The notes under the pieces: generated by a model
Database searches by the model: none
Seen by the model: the letters and a program-made list of their open reading frames with translations, nothing else
What the model was told of the DNA's origin: nothing
Program-made: the position numbers and the translations under genes
Source: Microbacterium oleivorans
Lineage (GTDB): Bacteria > Actinomycetota > Actinomycetes > Actinomycetales > Microbacteriaceae
Assembly (NCBI RefSeq): GCF_001691565.1
Contig: NZ_MAYO01000003.1
Span: forward strand, 248,001-312,000
Length of the DNA stretch: 64,000 nucleotides
Reading direction: 5' to 3'
Shown here: positions 28,174-36,856 of the stretch, one piece after another
How the letters are laid out: every line of letters begins with the position of its first letter
How positions within the stretch are numbered: the stretch's first letter is position 1

Positions 28174-28716
28174 TCAGCGCGCGGCGCGCTCGACGAGCGC
28201 GATGAGTGCGTCGAGGTCGTCGCCCTGCGGGATGGGTCCCGGGACGCCCTGGGTGGCGAGCGCGCTGTTGAAGTAGAGCCCGTCGCTCACGAGCAGGACG
28301 AGCTGCAGTGCGCTCTCGTCGCGGGTGTGAGGACGGAGCGCATCCTCCCAGACGCGTCGCGCGTCACGGAGGGCGACGGATGCCGCGTCGTGGCCCGTCT
28401 GCGCCAGGCGTGACGTGGCGACGATCGCGCGGTCGAGCGGGGTGTCGGACTGCACGGACGTGCGGACGAACACCGCCACGATCCCGTCGGGGGAGCGGAG
28501 CATCTCCTCCACGTCCAGGTCGACGAGGCGCCGCATCCGCTCGATGAGCGCCGACTCGAGCGCTTCCTTCGAAGCGTAGTGGTAGAGCAGACCGCCCTTC
28601 GAGACGCCCGCCGCTGCGGCGACGGCATCCATCGTCGCGCCGCGGGCACCGCCGTCGATCAAGGCGGCCTCGAACGCGTCCAGCACGCTCTCTCGCGCCC
28701 GTGGTGGTCTGCTCAC
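28174..28716 (-). CDS. TetR-family transcriptional regulator
   Basis: 180 residues from GTG 28716, preceded by GAGGGAAGAG. The N-terminal helix-turn-helix reads ATMDAVAAAAGVSKGGLLYHYASKEAL in pieces. The C-terminal ligand domain is typical of drug-responsive repressors. It is divergent from an MFS efflux pump; the shared 58-bp gap carries an inverted repeat over the promoters, so this is very likely the local repressor of the pump. Confidence 0.9.
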   Translation of the reverse strand: MSRPPRARESVLDAFEAALIDGGARGATMDAVAAAAGVSKGGLLYHYASKEALESALIERMRRLVDLDVEEMLRSPDGIVAVFVRTSVQSDTPLDRAIVATSRLAQTGHDAASVALRDARRVWEDALRPHTRDESALQLVLLVSDGLYFNSALATQGVPGPIPQGDDLDALIALVERAAR

Positions 28717-28745
28717 GACTCTTCCCTCTCGACGACCGACTCTGT

Positions 28746-28770
28746 TACTATACCGGCTGGACGGTGTATA
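28746..28770. promoter_or_regulatory. Putative TetR operator over divergent promoters
   Basis: An imperfect inverted repeat: TATACCG (28749-28755) faces CGGTGTATA (28762-28770), with outer arms TATAC and GTATA. It overlaps TACTAT on the plus strand and TATAGT on the minus strand, the best -10 elements for the MFS gene and the regulator. Binding here would block both, as in many autoregulated TetR/efflux pairs. Confidence 0.6.
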
Positions 28771-28774
28771 AATC

Positions 28775-30322
28775 ATGACCTTGACGGAAGAGATCCGCGT
28801 CGCCGACGCGGCAGGCGTGCGACAGGGATGGCGGGGCTGGGCAGCCCTTGCGGTGCTCATGCTGCCGGTGCTCCTGGTGTCCGTCGACAACACGGTGCTG
28901 AGCTTCGCCCTGCCCGAGATCGCCCGCGACCTCACTCCCACGAGCGCGCAGCAGCTGTGGATTATCGACGTGTATCCGCTCGTCCTGGCAGGACTCCTCG
29001 TCACGATGGGATCGCTCGGAGACCGGTTCGGACGCCGCCGGCTGCTCATGATCGGAGCGACCGGCTTCGCAGGTATCTCCGCCCTCGCGGCCTTCGCCCC
29101 GTCGGCCGAGCTCCTCATCGCCGCCCGTGCGGCGATGGGTCTGTTCGGTGCGATGCTCATGCCCTCGACGATGTCGCTCCTGCGCAGCATCTTCACCGAC
29201 CGCGACCAGCGCCGGCTCGCTATCGCAGTGTGGGCGTCGATGTTCTCGGCGGGTTCCGCGCTCGGACCCATCGTCGGAGGGCTCCTGCTGGAGCACTTCG
29301 CGTGGGGGTCGGTGTTCCTCCTCGCGGTGCCCGTCCTCATCCCGCTCCTCGTCCTCGCCCCGATCCTCGTCCCCGAGAGCCGTGACCCGAAGCCGGGCCG
29401 AGTCGACCCCGTCAGCATCGCCCTCAGCATGGCAACCATGGTGCCGATCGTCTACGCGATCAAGGAGTTCGCGGTCCACGGTCCCGGCGCCCTCCCGCTC
29501 GTCCTCGTCCTCGCGGGACTGGCCTTCGGCTGGGTGTTCGTCCGCCGTCAGCTGCGCTCGGAAGCCCCGATGCTCGACATGCGGCTGTTCGGAAAGGGGG
29601 CCTTCACGGGGGCTCTACTCGTCAACCTACTGAGCGTCGTCGCCCTCGTCGGCTTCCTCTACTTCGTCACGCAGCATCTGCAGCTGATCGTCGCCCTCAG
29701 CCCGCTCCAGGCGGGTCTCGCCCTCGTCCCGGGACTCGTGCTCATGATCATCTCGGGCCTCACTGTCGTCCCGATCTCGCGCCGGGTCTCGCCGCGGGTG
29801 GTCGTGCCCGTCGCACTCGCGCTGTCGGTCGCTGCGTACCTCGTCATCGCCGTGTCGACGGATGCGGCCGCCCTCGGCACGCTCATCGCGGCCTTCGGGC
29901 TGCTCGGCCTGGGCATCGGTGCGGCCGAGACCGTGTCGAACGAGCTGATCCTGGCGACGGCTCCGCCGGCCAAGGCAGGCGCGGCGAGTGCCGTGTCCGA
30001 GACGGCCTACGAACTCGGGGCCGTTCTCGGCACGGCGGTGCTCGGCGGCATCCTCACCGCGCTCTACCGTTCCGGGATTGTCCTGCCCGACGGGGTGCCG
30101 GCCGGTGCGGCGGACGCCGCCCGTGAGACGCTGGGCGGCGCGGTCACCGTGGCGGAGGAGCTTCCCGCAGGGCTCGGTCAGCGCGTCGTGGATGCCGCGG
30201 CGTCCGCCTTCGATGCCGGCGTCGGCGTGACCTCGATCATCGGAGCCGCACTGGTCGTCTGCGCCGCCGTGATCGCGGCCACTACGCTGAAGGGGACCCG
30301 CACCGCGCACGTCGAGCACTGA
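28775..30322 (+). CDS. MFS drug/proton antiporter, 14-TM (DHA2, EmrB/QacA type)
   Basis: 515 residues with about 14 membrane segments. [18 protein letters not shown] is the DHA2 motif D1, [13 protein letters not shown] is motif A, and [21 protein letters not shown] resembles antiporter motif C. Such proteins expel quaternary ammonium compounds, dyes or antibiotics; the substrate is unknown. No ribosome-binding site precedes the ATG. It is divergent from its probable TetR repressor. Confidence 0.9.
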   Translation: MTLTEEIRVADAAGVRQGWRGWAALAVLMLPVLLVSVDNTVLSFALPEIARDLTPTSAQQLWIIDVYPLVLAGLLVTMGSLGDRFGRRRLLMIGATGFAGISALAAFAPSAELLIAARAAMGLFGAMLMPSTMSLLRSIFTDRDQRRLAIAVWASMFSAGSALGPIVGGLLLEHFAWGSVFLLAVPVLIPLLVLAPILVPESRDPKPGRVDPVSIALSMATMVPIVYAIKEFAVHGPGALPLVLVLAGLAFGWVFVRRQLRSEAPMLDMRLFGKGAFTGALLVNLLSVVALVGFLYFVTQHLQLIVALSPLQAGLALVPGLVLMIISGLTVVPISRRVSPRVVVPVALALSVAAYLVIAVSTDAAALGTLIAAFGLLGLGIGAAETVSNELILATAPPAKAGAASAVSETAYELGAVLGTAVLGGILTALYRSGIVLPDGVPAGAADAARETLGGAVTVAEELPAGLGQRVVDAAASAFDAGVGVTSIIGAALVVCAAVIAATTLKGTRTAHVEH

Positions 30323-30356
30323 CGGCGCGCGGTCCACCCCGACAACGAGGAGAGCG

Positions 30357-31409
30357 ATGTCGCGCGTCGTGAAGCTGGCCGTCATCCCCGGAGACGGCAT
30401 CGGTCCGGAGGTCGTCGCAGAAGCGGAGAAGGTGCTCGACGCCGTCACGGACGGTGCCGAGGTCGCTTTCGAGAAGACCCGGTTCTCGCTGGGCGCCGCG
30501 CGCTACCTCGAAACCGGCGACACCCTCACAGACGAAGACCTCGCCGCCATCGAATCGCACGATGCGATCCTTCTCGGCGCCGTCGGCGGGATGCCGGGGG
30601 ACCCGCGTCTGAAGGACGCGAACATCGAGCGGGGCCTTCTCCTGAAGCTGCGCTTCGCACTCGATCATTACGTCAACCTGCGGCCGTCGGTGCTGTACCC
30701 GGGAGCATCCGGACCGCTCGCGAACCCCGGGGACATCGATTTCGTCGTCGTCCGCGAGGGCACCGAGGGCCCGTACGTCGGCAACGGCGGCTCCATCCGC
30801 ACGGGGACCCCGTACGAGATCGCGAACGAGACGTCGGTCAACACGGCCTTCGGGATCGAACGGGTCGTCCGGTTCGCGTTCGCGCAGGCCGAGAAGCGTC
30901 GCAGCAAGCTCACCCTCGTCCACAAGACGAACGTGCTGGTCCACGCGGGCGGGATGTGGAAGCGGATCGTCGACGAGGTCGCGCAGGAGCATCCCGGCGT
31001 CGCCGTAGACTACCTGCACGTCGACGCGGCGACGATCTTCCTGGTCACGAACCCGGGCCGCTTCGATGTGATCGTCACCGACAACCTCTTCGGCGACATC
31101 CTGACCGACTTGGCCGGCGCCGTCACCGGAGGCATCGGCCTCGCCGCTTCGGGGAACATCAACCCCGACGGCGCGTTCCCGTCGATGTTCGAGCCCGTGC
31201 ATGGTTCCGCGCCCGACATCGCCGGACAGCAGATCGCCGATCCCACCGCCGCGATCCTCTCCGTCGCCCTCCTGCTCGAGCACCTCGGGCTGAGCGACGA
31301 GGCCCAGCGCGTCACCCGCGCGGCCCGAGAGGACATCGAGGCGAGGGACGGCTCCACCCGCACGACCGCGCAGGTCGGCGACGCCATCACCGCACGCCTC
31401 CGGGCGTAA
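30357..31409 (+). CDS. leuB: 3-isopropylmalate dehydrogenase
   Basis: 350 residues. [15 protein letters not shown], then [39 protein letters not shown] (metal-binding Asp residues) and [18 protein letters not shown] are family signatures. It oxidises and decarboxylates 3-isopropylmalate in leucine synthesis. The start has GAGGAGAG upstream. ilvE follows 49 nt after its stop. Confidence 0.96.
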   Translation: MSRVVKLAVIPGDGIGPEVVAEAEKVLDAVTDGAEVAFEKTRFSLGAARYLETGDTLTDEDLAAIESHDAILLGAVGGMPGDPRLKDANIERGLLLKLRFALDHYVNLRPSVLYPGASGPLANPGDIDFVVVREGTEGPYVGNGGSIRTGTPYEIANETSVNTAFGIERVVRFAFAQAEKRRSKLTLVHKTNVLVHAGGMWKRIVDEVAQEHPGVAVDYLHVDAATIFLVTNPGRFDVIVTDNLFGDILTDLAGAVTGGIGLAASGNINPDGAFPSMFEPVHGSAPDIAGQQIADPTAAILSVALLLEHLGLSDEAQRVTRAAREDIEARDGSTRTTAQVGDAITARLRA

Positions 31410-31412
31410 TCT
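31407..31412 (+). promoter_or_regulatory. Possible -10 element upstream of ilvE
   Basis: TAATCT overlaps the leuB stop codon. It lies 6 nt before an ATG (31419) that opens a 12-codon ORF ending with TGA at 31455-31457, one base before the ilvE ATG. It is either the ilvE promoter with a short leader or a leaderless mini-ORF. Confidence 0.35.
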
Positions 31413-31458
31413 GACTGGATGCGCGTCGCGCAGACACCGCGCGAGGAACAGGAATGAC

Positions 31459-32553
31459 ATGACCCTCACCGACTCGACCGCCGCCCCGCTCACCTTCTCG
31501 GTGACGAAGAATCTGGCTGCGGCATCGCCGTCCGCCCGCGAGGAGATCCTCGCGAACCCCGGGTTCGGCACGAACTTCACCGACCACATGGTCGACATCT
31601 GCTGGTCGTCGAAGGGCGGCTGGCACCGCCCGCGCGTCTCGCCCTACGGACCCATCTCGCTGTCGCCGGCCGCCGCGGTGCTGCATTACGGCCAGGAGAT
31701 CTTCGAGGGCATCAAGGCGTACCGCCACGCGGACGGCTCCATCCACACGTTCCGGCCCGACGAGAACGCCGCCCGCCTGCAGCGGTCGGCGCGACGGATG
31801 GCTCTGCCCGAACTCCCCGCCGAGTATTTCCTGCAGTCGCTCCGCGAGCTGATCGCCGTCGACGGCGCCTGGGTTCCGTCCGGTGACGACCAGAGCCTGT
31901 ACCTGCGTCCGTTCATGTTCGCCAAGGAGGCCTTCCTCGGGGTTCGCCCGGCCGAGAAGGTCGCCTACTACGTGATCGCCAGCCCCGCGGGCGCCTACTT
32001 CAAGGGCGGTGTCACCCCCGTCAAGATCTGGCTGAGCGAGGACTACGCGCGTGCCGGCAAGGGCGGCACGGGAGCGGCGAAGACCGGCGGCAACTACGCC
32101 GCGAGCCTCCTGCCTCAGGCCGAGGCCTACGAGAAGGGCTGCGACCAGGTCGTGTTCCTGGACGAGGACGGCAACGTCGAAGAACTCGGCGGCATGAACG
32201 TCGTGTTCGTCATGAAGGACGGGACGCTCGTGACGCCCGAGTCGGAGTCGATCCTCGCCGGCATCACCCGCAACTCGATCCTGCAGCTCGCGGAGGACCG
32301 CGGGCACCGCGTCGAGCGCCGTCCCGTCTCGCTGACCGATTGGCGCGAGGGCGTTGCCTCGGGTGACATCGTCGAGGTGTTCGCGTGCGGAACCGCCGCC
32401 GTCGTCACCCCGATCGGAGCGCTGAAGGCGTCCGGATTCGAGGATGTGCAGCCCACGGGCACTCTCGCGCTCGAGCTCCGTCAGCACCTCACCGACATCC
32501 AGTACGGTCGCGCCGAAGACGTGCACGGCTGGCTGACGCGGCTGGACGGCTGA
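31459..32553 (+). CDS. ilvE: Branched-chain amino-acid aminotransferase
   Basis: 364 residues, PLP fold type IV. The catalytic lysine lies in [13 protein letters not shown], and [22 protein letters not shown] and [11 protein letters not shown] are standard IlvE sequence. It transfers amino groups between glutamate and the keto acids of Leu, Ile and Val. GAGGAACAGGA precedes the ATG. A GTG-started FAH gene follows 3 nt after its stop. Confidence 0.96.
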   Translation: MTLTDSTAAPLTFSVTKNLAAASPSAREEILANPGFGTNFTDHMVDICWSSKGGWHRPRVSPYGPISLSPAAAVLHYGQEIFEGIKAYRHADGSIHTFRPDENAARLQRSARRMALPELPAEYFLQSLRELIAVDGAWVPSGDDQSLYLRPFMFAKEAFLGVRPAEKVAYYVIASPAGAYFKGGVTPVKIWLSEDYARAGKGGTGAAKTGGNYAASLLPQAEAYEKGCDQVVFLDEDGNVEELGGMNVVFVMKDGTLVTPESESILAGITRNSILQLAEDRGHRVERRPVSLTDWREGVASGDIVEVFACGTAAVVTPIGALKASGFEDVQPTGTLALELRQHLTDIQYGRAEDVHGWLTRLDG

Positions 32554-32556
32554 GCC

Positions 32557-33324
32557 GTGCGCATCGTCCGTTACCGCCGCAACGAGGCCATCCGTTACGG
32601 GATCATCGACGAGAAGGAGGTCGTCGAGCTCGCCGGTGACCCGATGTTCGCCGGGTTCGAGACGACGGGGGAGCGGATCCCCCTCGCCGAGATCACCCTC
32701 CTCGCCCCGTCCATCCCACGCTCCAAGGTGGTCTGCGTCGGCAAGAACTACCGGGACCACGCCGCCGAGATGGGCGGCGAGGCCCCCGGCGAACCGCTGC
32801 TGTTCCTGAAGCCGAACACGTCGGTCATCGGTCCCGATGACGCCGTCGTCCGCCCGCCGCAGTCCGAGCGCACCGATTACGAGGGCGAGCTCGCGGTGGT
32901 CATCGGCCGCGTCGCCAAGAACGTCCCCGCTGAGAAGGCCCTCGACTACGTCTTCGGCTACACGATCGGCAACGACATCACGGCGCGCGACCTGCAGCGC
33001 TCCGACGGTCAATGGTCGCGTGCCAAGGGCTTCGACACCTTCTGCCCGCTGGGTCCGATCATCGAGACCGAGTTCGACCTCGACGGCGGCGCGCGCATCG
33101 TCTCCCGGGTGAACGGCGAGGTCCGTCAGGACGGTCCGATCTCCGACATGGTGCACTCCGTGCCCGACATCATCGCCTACGCGTCGGCGGCCTTCACGCT
33201 CCTCCCGGGCGATGTGATCCTCACGGGCACGCCGGCGGGGATCGGCGAGTTCCACGCCGGTGACGTGCTCGAGGTCGAGATCACGGGTCTCGGCATCCTG
33301 CGCAACACGGCGCGGAATGCCTGA
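32557..33324 (+). CDS. Fumarylacetoacetate-hydrolase-family protein
   Basis: 255 residues. [16 protein letters not shown], then [12 protein letters not shown], the metal ligands in [25 protein letters not shown], and [15 protein letters not shown] are the FAH signatures. Family members hydrolyse or decarboxylate acylpyruvates or dicarbonyl acids with Mg2+; the exact substrate is not clear. It is coupled to ilvE upstream and overlaps the next MFS gene by 8 nt, so all three are one transcript. Confidence 0.9.
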   Translation: MRIVRYRRNEAIRYGIIDEKEVVELAGDPMFAGFETTGERIPLAEITLLAPSIPRSKVVCVGKNYRDHAAEMGGEAPGEPLLFLKPNTSVIGPDDAVVRPPQSERTDYEGELAVVIGRVAKNVPAEKALDYVFGYTIGNDITARDLQRSDGQWSRAKGFDTFCPLGPIIETEFDLDGGARIVSRVNGEVRQDGPISDMVHSVPDIIAYASAAFTLLPGDVILTGTPAGIGEFHAGDVLEVEITGLGILRNTARNA

Positions 33325-34552
33325 CGGGGCAGATCTCACCCTCTCGACGCCCGACGTCGCCCTCATCCAGCGGCGGACGGTCGGCGTCCTCGCCGCAGGC
33401 CAGGTACTCGGCGGCGTCGCCTTCGGCTCGACGGTCTCACTGGGGGCGCTGCTGGCGGCCGACCTGTCGGGTGAGGAGTCGCTGTCGGGGTTCGCGACGG
33501 CATCCGTCACCCTCGGTGCCGCCCTGTGCGCGATCCCGCTCGCACGACTCGCCTCGGCGCAGGGGCGACGGCGTGCGCTGACCCTCGGCAACCTGCTGGC
33601 CCTCGTCGGGATCGCGGTCGTCATCACCGCGGCGGCGCTCCGCCTCTTCCCGTTGCTCCTCGTCGGCGTCATCCTCATCGGTGCCGGCAATGCGGGCAAC
33701 CTGCAGTCGCGGTTCGCGGCGACCGACCTCTCGGGTCAGGCGCGTCGCGGACGCGACCTCGGCACCGTGGTGTGGGCGACGACCGTGGGCGGAGTCGTCG
33801 GCCCGCTCATGCTGACGCCCGGCGAGGCGGTCGGTCAGTGGCTCGGGATGCCGCCCCTCACCGGCTCGTACGCGTTCTCGATCGTCGCGCAGACGCTCGC
33901 CCTCATCCTCTACCTCGTCGCCCTCCGGCCCGACCCCCTGAAGGTCGCGCAGCAGCTCGCTCGCACGAGGGATGCCGGTGCGACCCGCGTCGTGGAAGTG
34001 GACCGACCGATCGTGGCCCGCTACGCGGTGTTCGCCGTGGCCGGCTCGCACGTGACGATGGCGTCGGTCATGGCCATGACCCCCGTCCACCTGGCGCACC
34101 TCGACCCCCGGAACGTGACCACGATCGTCGGCGTCACCATCGCGCTGCACGTGTTCGGGATGTACGGCCTGTCGCCGGTCTTCGGCATCCTCGCGGATCG
34201 CTGGGGTCGGCTGCAGACGATCCTCCTCGGACAGGCGATCCTCGCCGCGTCGCTCGTCACCGCGGCGATCGCTCCGAACTCGCCCACCGCGGTGCTCATC
34301 GCTCTGCTGCTCCTCGGGCTCGGGTGGAGCGCCGCGACAGTGGGCGGCGCGGCTCTGCTGACCGAGGCCACGCCCACCGAGCTCCGGCCCCGCCGGCAGG
34401 GGCGCAGCGACACGGCGATGACGCTGTCGGCGGCCGTCGGGTCCGTGCTGGCCGGCGGCATCCTCAGTCTCATCGGGTACGGCGGGCTCGCGCTCGTCGC
34501 TCTCGCGGTCGTCATCGCGATCACCGTGCTCTCTCCCTACGCGCGTCGCTGA
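33317..34552 (+). CDS. MFS transporter
   Basis: 411 residues from ATG 33317, which overlaps the FAH stop by 8 nt. About 12 hydrophobic segments are visible, with the [17 protein letters not shown] basic loop (motif A) and a second one at [15 protein letters not shown]. It is probably an efflux or metabolite transporter; no substrate can be assigned. It continues the ilvE-FAH transcript. Confidence 0.88.
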   Translation: MPDGADLTLSTPDVALIQRRTVGVLAAGQVLGGVAFGSTVSLGALLAADLSGEESLSGFATASVTLGAALCAIPLARLASAQGRRRALTLGNLLALVGIAVVITAAALRLFPLLLVGVILIGAGNAGNLQSRFAATDLSGQARRGRDLGTVVWATTVGGVVGPLMLTPGEAVGQWLGMPPLTGSYAFSIVAQTLALILYLVALRPDPLKVAQQLARTRDAGATRVVEVDRPIVARYAVFAVAGSHVTMASVMAMTPVHLAHLDPRNVTTIVGVTIALHVFGMYGLSPVFGILADRWGRLQTILLGQAILAASLVTAAIAPNSPTAVLIALLLLGLGWSAATVGGAALLTEATPTELRPRRQGRSDTAMTLSAAVGSVLAGGILSLIGYGGLALVALAVVIAITVLSPYARR

Positions 34553-34580
34553 CCGAGCGGGGCGGTCGAGGGCGCGGCCG

Positions 34581-34586
34581 TAGACT
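34581..34586 (+). promoter_or_regulatory. -10 element for near-leaderless gltX
   Basis: TAGACT ends 5 nt before GTG 34592 and 8 nt before ATG 34595. No Shine-Dalgarno site is present. Confidence 0.45.
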
Positions 34587-34594
34587 GGACGGTG

Positions 34595-36109
34595 ATGTCG
34601 ACTGCACCGCACCCCCTCACCACGACCGCTTCCGGCTCGGACGTCCGCGTCCGCTTCTGCCCCTCGCCGACCGGCCTCCCGCACGTCGGGATGGTCCGCA
34701 CCGCCCTGTTCAACTGGGCCTACGCGCGGCACACCGGAGGCAAGATGATCTTCCGCGTCGAGGACACCGACGCGGCACGCGACAGCGAGGAGAGCTACCG
34801 TCAGCTCGTCGACGCGCTCACCTGGCTCGAGATCGACTGGGACGAGGGCGTGGAGAAGGGCGGACCGCACGAGCCGTACCGCCAGTCGCAGCGTCACGAG
34901 ATCTACCGCGAGGTGCTCGACAAGCTGATCGCCAGCGGCGCCGTCTACGAGTCGTACTCGACCGCTGAGGAGATCGACGCTCGCAACGCTGCGGCGGGGC
35001 GAGCGAAGCAGCTCGGCTACGACAACTACGACCGCACCCTCACCGACGAGCAGAAGGCCGCCTTCCGCGCCGAGGGACGCGAGCCGGCGTGGCGCCTGCG
35101 CGTGCCCGAGGAGGACGTGACCTACGTCGACCTCATCCGCGGCGAGGTCACCTTCCCCGCCGGGTCGTTCCCCGACTTCGTGGTAGTCCGCGCCGGTGGC
35201 ATCCCGCTCTACACGTTCACCAACCCGGTCGACGATGCGCTCATGGGGATCACCCATGTCCTCCGGGGCGAGGATCTCATGCCCTCCACGGCGCGCCAGC
35301 TCGCCCTCTACGGCGCACTGATCGACGCCGGCGTGACGGGCTTCGTGCCGCGCTTCGCGCACATGCCACTCGTGCTGGGGGAGGAGGGCACCAAGAAACT
35401 CTCCAAGCGCGACCCCAAGGCCGACCTCTTCCTGCAGCGCGAGAAGGGCTTCATCCACGAGGGGCTGCTCAACTACCTCTCGCTCCTCGGCTGGTCCATC
35501 GCCTCCGACCGTGACGTGTTCACGCGGCAGGAGCTGATCGAGGCGTTCGACATCGTGAACGTCAATCCCAACCCGGCCCGCTTCGACCAGAAGAAGGCCG
35601 AGTCGATCAACGGCGACCACATCCGGATGCTGGAGCCCGACGACTTCGCGTCGCGTCTGGTCCCGTACCTGGTCGGTGCCGGCGTCGTCAGCACACCCCC
35701 CACCGACGTGCAGCGCGAGATGCTCGCCAAGGCCGCACCGCTCGTCCAGGAGCGTATGCAGATGCTCGGCGAGGCGCCTGGGCTGCTCGGCTTCCTCTTC
35801 CGTGACGTCGAGACCTACGACGAGGACGCTCTGAAGGGGCTGCCCGCCAACGCTGCCGAGGTCCTCGCCGCGTCGATCGAGGCTCTCGAGGGCGTGTCCG
35901 CCGACGCGTTCCACGCTGAGGCGATCCAGGCAGCTCTGGCGGGCTCGCTCATCGACGGGATGGGCCTGAAGCCCCGTGTGGCGTACGGGCCTGCCCGTGT
36001 CGCGCTCAGCGGCCGTCGTGTGTCGCCGCCGCTGTTCGAGTCGATGGAGCTCCTGGGCAAGGACGTGTCGATCGCGCGTCTCGAGAAGCTGCGGGCGACA
36101 CGCGGCTGA
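34595..36109 (+). CDS. gltX: Glutamyl-tRNA synthetase
   Basis: 504 residues, class Ib synthetase. The HIGH motif appears as [11 protein letters not shown] and the KMSKS motif as [13 protein letters not shown]. It charges tRNA-Glu (and tRNA-Gln in organisms that use GatCAB). I prefer ATG 34595 over the adjacent GTG 34592. A tRNA-Gln gene follows, and tRNA-Glu lies 8.7 kb further on. Confidence 0.96.
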   Translation: MSTAPHPLTTTASGSDVRVRFCPSPTGLPHVGMVRTALFNWAYARHTGGKMIFRVEDTDAARDSEESYRQLVDALTWLEIDWDEGVEKGGPHEPYRQSQRHEIYREVLDKLIASGAVYESYSTAEEIDARNAAAGRAKQLGYDNYDRTLTDEQKAAFRAEGREPAWRLRVPEEDVTYVDLIRGEVTFPAGSFPDFVVVRAGGIPLYTFTNPVDDALMGITHVLRGEDLMPSTARQLALYGALIDAGVTGFVPRFAHMPLVLGEEGTKKLSKRDPKADLFLQREKGFIHEGLLNYLSLLGWSIASDRDVFTRQELIEAFDIVNVNPNPARFDQKKAESINGDHIRMLEPDDFASRLVPYLVGAGVVSTPPTDVQREMLAKAAPLVQERMQMLGEAPGLLGFLFRDVETYDEDALKGLPANAAEVLAASIEALEGVSADAFHAEAIQAALAGSLIDGMGLKPRVAYGPARVALSGRRVSPPLFESMELLGKDVSIARLEKLRATRG

Positions 36110-36178
36110 TGCCCCGGTTTGGCCGGGACCGCGCCGTGGGCTAAGCTTGACCCTCGGAACGGTTCCGGCCGGATCCAG

Positions 36179-36250
36179 TGGGGTATGGTGTAATTGGCAA
36201 CACGGCGGTTTCTGGTTCCGTTGTTCTTGGTTCGAGTCCAGGTACCCCAG
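36179..36250 (+). tRNA. tRNA-Gln (CTG anticodon)
   Basis: 72 nt. Acceptor TGGGGTA pairs with TACCCCA and the discriminator is G. The anticodon loop TTCTGGT presents CTG. The T-arm is CTTGGTTCGAGTCCAGG. CCA is not encoded. TAAGCT at 36142-36147 is the likely -10. Confidence 0.96.
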
Positions 36251-36258
36251 CAAGATGA

Positions 36259-36284
36259 AAAACCCCCGCTCCGGCGGGGGTTTT
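36259..36284 (+). terminator. Rho-independent terminator after tRNA-Gln
   Basis: Stem CCCCCGC (36263-36269) with GCGGGGG (36274-36280), flanked by AAAA and TTTTGCTTTT. It ends the tRNA-Gln transcript. Confidence 0.85.
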
Positions 36285-36336
36285 GCTTTTCCTGCGAGAG
36301 CTGTCGCGGCTCGCCGCGCAGGCGCACAATGGTCCC

Positions 36337-36558
36337 ATGGGACTCTTCACGCAGCGACCCGAAGAACCGTCGGAATGGGGCGGACTCCCGTCCGAGCCGC
36401 TGGAGCCGACGAACCCGATCGACCGTCTCGGCGAGGGTCCGGTGGTCGCCGGTTGGACGCCGGACCTCTCGTCCATGACGCCCACGACGGCGACCTGGAT
36501 CGAGATCCCCGTCGACCCCGCCGCCCCCGAGGGGGACGGCGGAGCCGACGGCGACTGA
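36337..36558 (+). CDS. Small acidic hypothetical protein
   Basis: 73 residues, rich in Pro, Glu and Asp. It has an LTPxDPxGL-like ordered core (WGGLPSEPLEP, IDRLGEGPVVAGWTPDL) and an acidic Gly-rich end. No family is recognised and it has no membrane segment. CACAAT ends 6 nt before the ATG and fits the leaderless spacing. It is probably real because composition and third-position GC match the neighbours, but confidence is moderate. Confidence 0.65.
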   Translation: MGLFTQRPEEPSEWGGLPSEPLEPTNPIDRLGEGPVVAGWTPDLSSMTPTTATWIEIPVDPAAPEGDGGADGD

Positions 36559-36583
36559 TCCTCAGCGCATCAGGTGCGCGGGC

Positions 36584-36763
36584 TCACTCGATGCCCGTGC
36601 AGACCCACTGCTGCATGCGCCAGAGGATGTTGTAGAGGTTCCAGGGTTCCTCGCCGACGGGCCGCCAGGGGCGCCCGACGTGCGCGGTCCATTCAGGGAG
36701 ATGACAGCAGACGCGATGTCCGAAGAGCCGGAACAGCAGCCTGCACAGGGGTGAGCGCATCAT
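36584..36763 (-). CDS. Small Cys/Trp-rich hypothetical protein
   Basis: 59 residues from ATG 36763 (or ATG 36760), with GAGAAAGG on the minus strand 11 nt before. The sequence has four cysteines and two histidines (HRVCCHLPEW, QQWVC) and five tryptophans, so it might bind a metal. No family is recognised. It is preceded by the DUF262 gene on the same strand, 93 nt away, and could be read from that transcript. Confidence 0.5.
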   Translation of the reverse strand: MMRSPLCRLLFRLFGHRVCCHLPEWTAHVGRPWRPVGEEPWNLYNILWRMQQWVCTGIE

Positions 36764-36856
36764 GGATGCGAGCCTTTCTCTCGATCGCCGCCCCGGGTCG
36801 GGGCTGGCGTTGGCTCGCATGCATGGCCCCAACCTATCGCGCCATGGCGATGCGGA

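Noticed and set aside
33437-36253. 938-residue open frame on the minus strand
   Set aside because: Shadow of the MFS and gltX genes and even covers tRNA-Gln; caused by high GC at third codon positions.
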